Assembly: GCA_963800475.1 (NCBI GenBank)
Contig: CAWDAZ010000001.1
Location: 1 to 64,000 of the forward strand
Length of the DNA: 64,000 bases
Source of the DNA: Palsa-465 sp963800475
GTDB lineage: Bacteria > Actinomycetota > Thermoleophilia > Solirubrobacterales > Solirubrobacteraceae
Direction of reading: 5' to 3'
The notes beneath the pieces are model-generated. The model was given only the letters and a program-made list of their open reading frames with translations. It was not told the DNA's origin and made no database searches. Shown here piece by piece: positions 62,271 to 64,000 of the stretch (positions are counted from its first letter, which is position 1; the number at the start of each line of letters is the position of its first letter). Made by a program: the position numbers and the translations under genes.

Positions 62271-63893
62271 ATGGCTCCGGATCCCGAACCTCAGCTCCGA
62301 GCCGGGGACATGGCCGGCGGCACGCCCTTCGCCGGGTACACGATCGAGGCCGTCGCGGGACGCGGGGGGATGGGAGTCGTGTACCGCGCGCGCCAGGTCC
62401 GACCGTCGCGGCTGGTCGCATTGAAGGTGATCTCGCCCGAGCTGGCGAGCGAGAGCGGCTTCCGCGAACGGTTCGAGCACGAGTCGGAGATCGCGGCTTC
62501 GATCGAGCACTCGAACGTGATCCCCGTCTACGAGGTCGGCGAGGAGTCGGAGCTGCTGTTCATCGCGATGCGCTACGTGGAAGGAACCGACCTCGGCAAG
62601 CTGATTGCGACCGAGGGACGCTTGCCCCCGATCCGGGCCGTGCAGATCCTCGGTGAGCTGACGGCGGCGCTCGACGCCGCTCACGAGCGCGGGCTGGTGC
62701 ACAGAGACGTCAAGCCTGCCAACGTCCTGATCGCGCGGGAGGGCGGCCGGGAGCACGTGTACCTGACCGACTTCGGGCTGGCCAAGCTCGCCGAAGGTCG
62801 CGGACAGACGCGTACCGGGATCTTCCTCGGCACGATCGACTACGCGGCCCCGGAACAGTTCGAAGGCCGCCGCGTCGATGCTCGGACCGACGTCTACGCC
62901 TGCGGCTGCGTGCTCTACCACATGCTCACCGGCAACGTCCCCTTCCCGAGCGAGGGCGAGCCGGCGGTCATGTTCGCCCATCTCTCGGCTGAGGCGCCCT
63001 CCGCACGGGCGCTTGTCCCGAGCCTCCCACCGGAGCTGGACGCGGTGATCGCGCGTGCGATGGCGAAGGATCCGGACGCTCGGTACCCCTCCGCAGGCGA
63101 TCTGGGCCGCGACGCCGCGGCGGCCGTAGGCGGACAACATGCGACCCTGCGCGAACGAAGCGTGGCCACCGGCGCCGCCGCTCCGGCCGCCGCTCAGGCG
63201 GACGCGACGGGGGCGGCGGGCCCGGCGGACGCGACCGTCCCCGCACGCCCGGCGGACGCGACCGTGCCTGCAAGCGCCCACCAACCCGGCAAGCGTCTCA
63301 CCACGCGGACCGCGGCGATCGCCGGTGCGGCGATCCTGGCGCTCGCGCTGCTCGGTGCCGGCGTCGCGTTCAGCGGTGGCGGAAGTCAGCGCCCCAAGAC
63401 GACGGCGACCGGCAAGCGATCGGCTCCGTCCGCTCCGGCGACGAAGAGCTATGCGATCCCGTCCAAGGGCGTCAGCTTCTCGTATCCGGCGAGCTGGATA
63501 CGCCTCACCGGGCTCTCGGACCCGGACGTGGTGGCCGACGTCGGCATCAACAATCAGTCCGCGGCGACGACAACACGGTGCGCTTTGCTGATCCAGCGCG
63601 GCGCCGCCCCGCGCAACTCCCAAGAGGCTCAGTTTGCGTACGTGCGCGCAAGTTCGGCTGCCGGTGCTCGCTCGTACAAGCACTATGAGCTTCGCGCGAT
63701 CCAGTCCGAGCAAGCGGTGAACATCTCGGGAGTTGGCCTGGTCCGAGTCGGCGACGGCCAGGGTGCGCACCTCGGGTTCTTCTTCCGTGGTCGCGACATC
63801 TACCTGTTTGACTGCGTCACGCCCGCGGCGGGGCTCACGCAGGTCGACCAGCAGGACTTTCGACCGCTGCTGGCGAGCCTTCGGGTCGGCTAA
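62271..63893 (+). CDS. Transmembrane Ser/Thr protein kinase with ectodomain, no PASTA repeats
   Basis: A 540-residue Hanks-type kinase: G loop GRGGMGVV (30-37), K52 in VALKV, catalytic HRDVKPAN (D146), DFG at 167-169, and GTIDYAAPEQ activation segment, so it should be active. An Ala/Asp/Pro-rich linker (about 275-335, with PADATVPA repeats) leads to one TM (AAIAGAAILALALLGAGVAF) and an outside domain of about 170 residues beginning YAIPSKGVSFSYPASW, a PsbP/LpqN-like pattern with Cys pair. Its ATG abuts the protease stop. It presumably senses envelope state and phosphorylates proteins bound by the FHA partner. Confidence 0.93.
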   Translation: MAPDPEPQLRAGDMAGGTPFAGYTIEAVAGRGGMGVVYRARQVRPSRLVALKVISPELASESGFRERFEHESEIAASIEHSNVIPVYEVGEESELLFIAMRYVEGTDLGKLIATEGRLPPIRAVQILGELTAALDAAHERGLVHRDVKPANVLIAREGGREHVYLTDFGLAKLAEGRGQTRTGIFLGTIDYAAPEQFEGRRVDARTDVYACGCVLYHMLTGNVPFPSEGEPAVMFAHLSAEAPSARALVPSLPPELDAVIARAMAKDPDARYPSAGDLGRDAAAAVGGQHATLRERSVATGAAAPAAAQADATGAAGPADATVPARPADATVPASAHQPGKRLTTRTAAIAGAAILALALLGAGVAFSGGGSQRPKTTATGKRSAPSAPATKSYAIPSKGVSFSYPASWIRLTGLSDPDVVADVGINNQSAATTTRCALLIQRGAAPRNSQEAQFAYVRASSAAGARSYKHYELRAIQSEQAVNISGVGLVRVGDGQGAHLGFFFRGRDIYLFDCVTPAAGLTQVDQQDFRPLLASLRVG

Positions 63894-64000
63894 GCGCGCG
63901 CACCAAGGTCTGATCAGCTCGACGATTCGGGCTCGGCACCGGCCCCAACGCTCGTGCGCGGTCGGGGCTGCTCGCTCTAGCCGTTTGCGCCGCCTGTTGC
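63894..64000. other. Downstream flank of the kinase gene
   Basis: No gene is seen. A GC hairpin with imperfect arms (ggccccaac/ggtcggggc, near 63940-63968) could end the operon transcript but lacks a T run. Confidence 0.3.

Overview
The window is GC-rich DNA from an actinobacterium. The gene set fits Thermoleophilia/Solirubrobacterales best: a TreT-type trehalose synthase, an LLM (F420-type) oxidoreductase, two WS/DGAT acyltransferases, a PASTA-less Ser/Thr kinase beside an FHA protein, and many large exported proteins of unknown function. The taxonomic call is inference from gene content; no rRNA is present.

Layout. 1-3457 (minus): a primase-helicase of the TOTE conflict-system type that runs off the left edge and carries a frameshift, then a frameshifted nucleotidyltransferase coupled to a TIM-barrel protein. 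3718-5623: a group II intron with its maturase. 5936-9804 (minus): two coupled paralogous secreted repeat proteins and a small membrane protein. 10277-16365: a secreted phospholipase-D-like protein, a VOC protein, an epoxide hydrolase, a DipZ-like thioredoxin protein and small genes. 16640-18609: a second, different group II intron. 18783-19932: a complete IS630 element. 20837-30055: metabolic genes (DUF1801, lipoprotein, LLM oxidoreductase, TreT, PPDK, a phasin-like small gene, zwf). 30183-43767: lipase and MMPL exporter, a DUF6206-like/aminotransferase/secernin/MFS cluster, and two WS/DGAT genes separated by a second copy of the phasin-like gene. 43996-52828 (minus): four large secreted proteins, with an IS256-family element inserted among them. 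53109-54463 (minus): a two-gene ABC exporter. 54838-57614: two tandem Tat-exported PLP-barrel (alanine-racemase-like) proteins. 57804-63893: a tightly packed operon of a zinc-ribbon membrane protein, a double-FHA membrane protein, an exported sedolisin protease and a Ser/Thr kinase with an ectodomain.

Mobile-DNA history. Besides two group II introns and two insertion sequences, three degenerate copies of the 3' part of what looks like the same CAU-anticodon tRNA lie in one orientation at 30083-30159, 50697-50727 and 53024-53077; no integrase remains nearby. This suggests successive integrations at one tRNA gene. A 564-bp segment is duplicated without gaps at 27951-28514 and 41601-42164.

How genes may work together. 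TreT, PPDK, G6PDH, the WS/DGATs, the phasin-like proteins and the lipase fit carbon storage and reserve-lipid/trehalose metabolism. The terminal operon looks like an envelope signalling unit: kinase, phosphopeptide-binding FHA protein, and a protease outside the membrane. The exported PLP proteins beside an ABC exporter may act on D-amino acids or related amines outside the cytoplasm, which is a hypothesis only.
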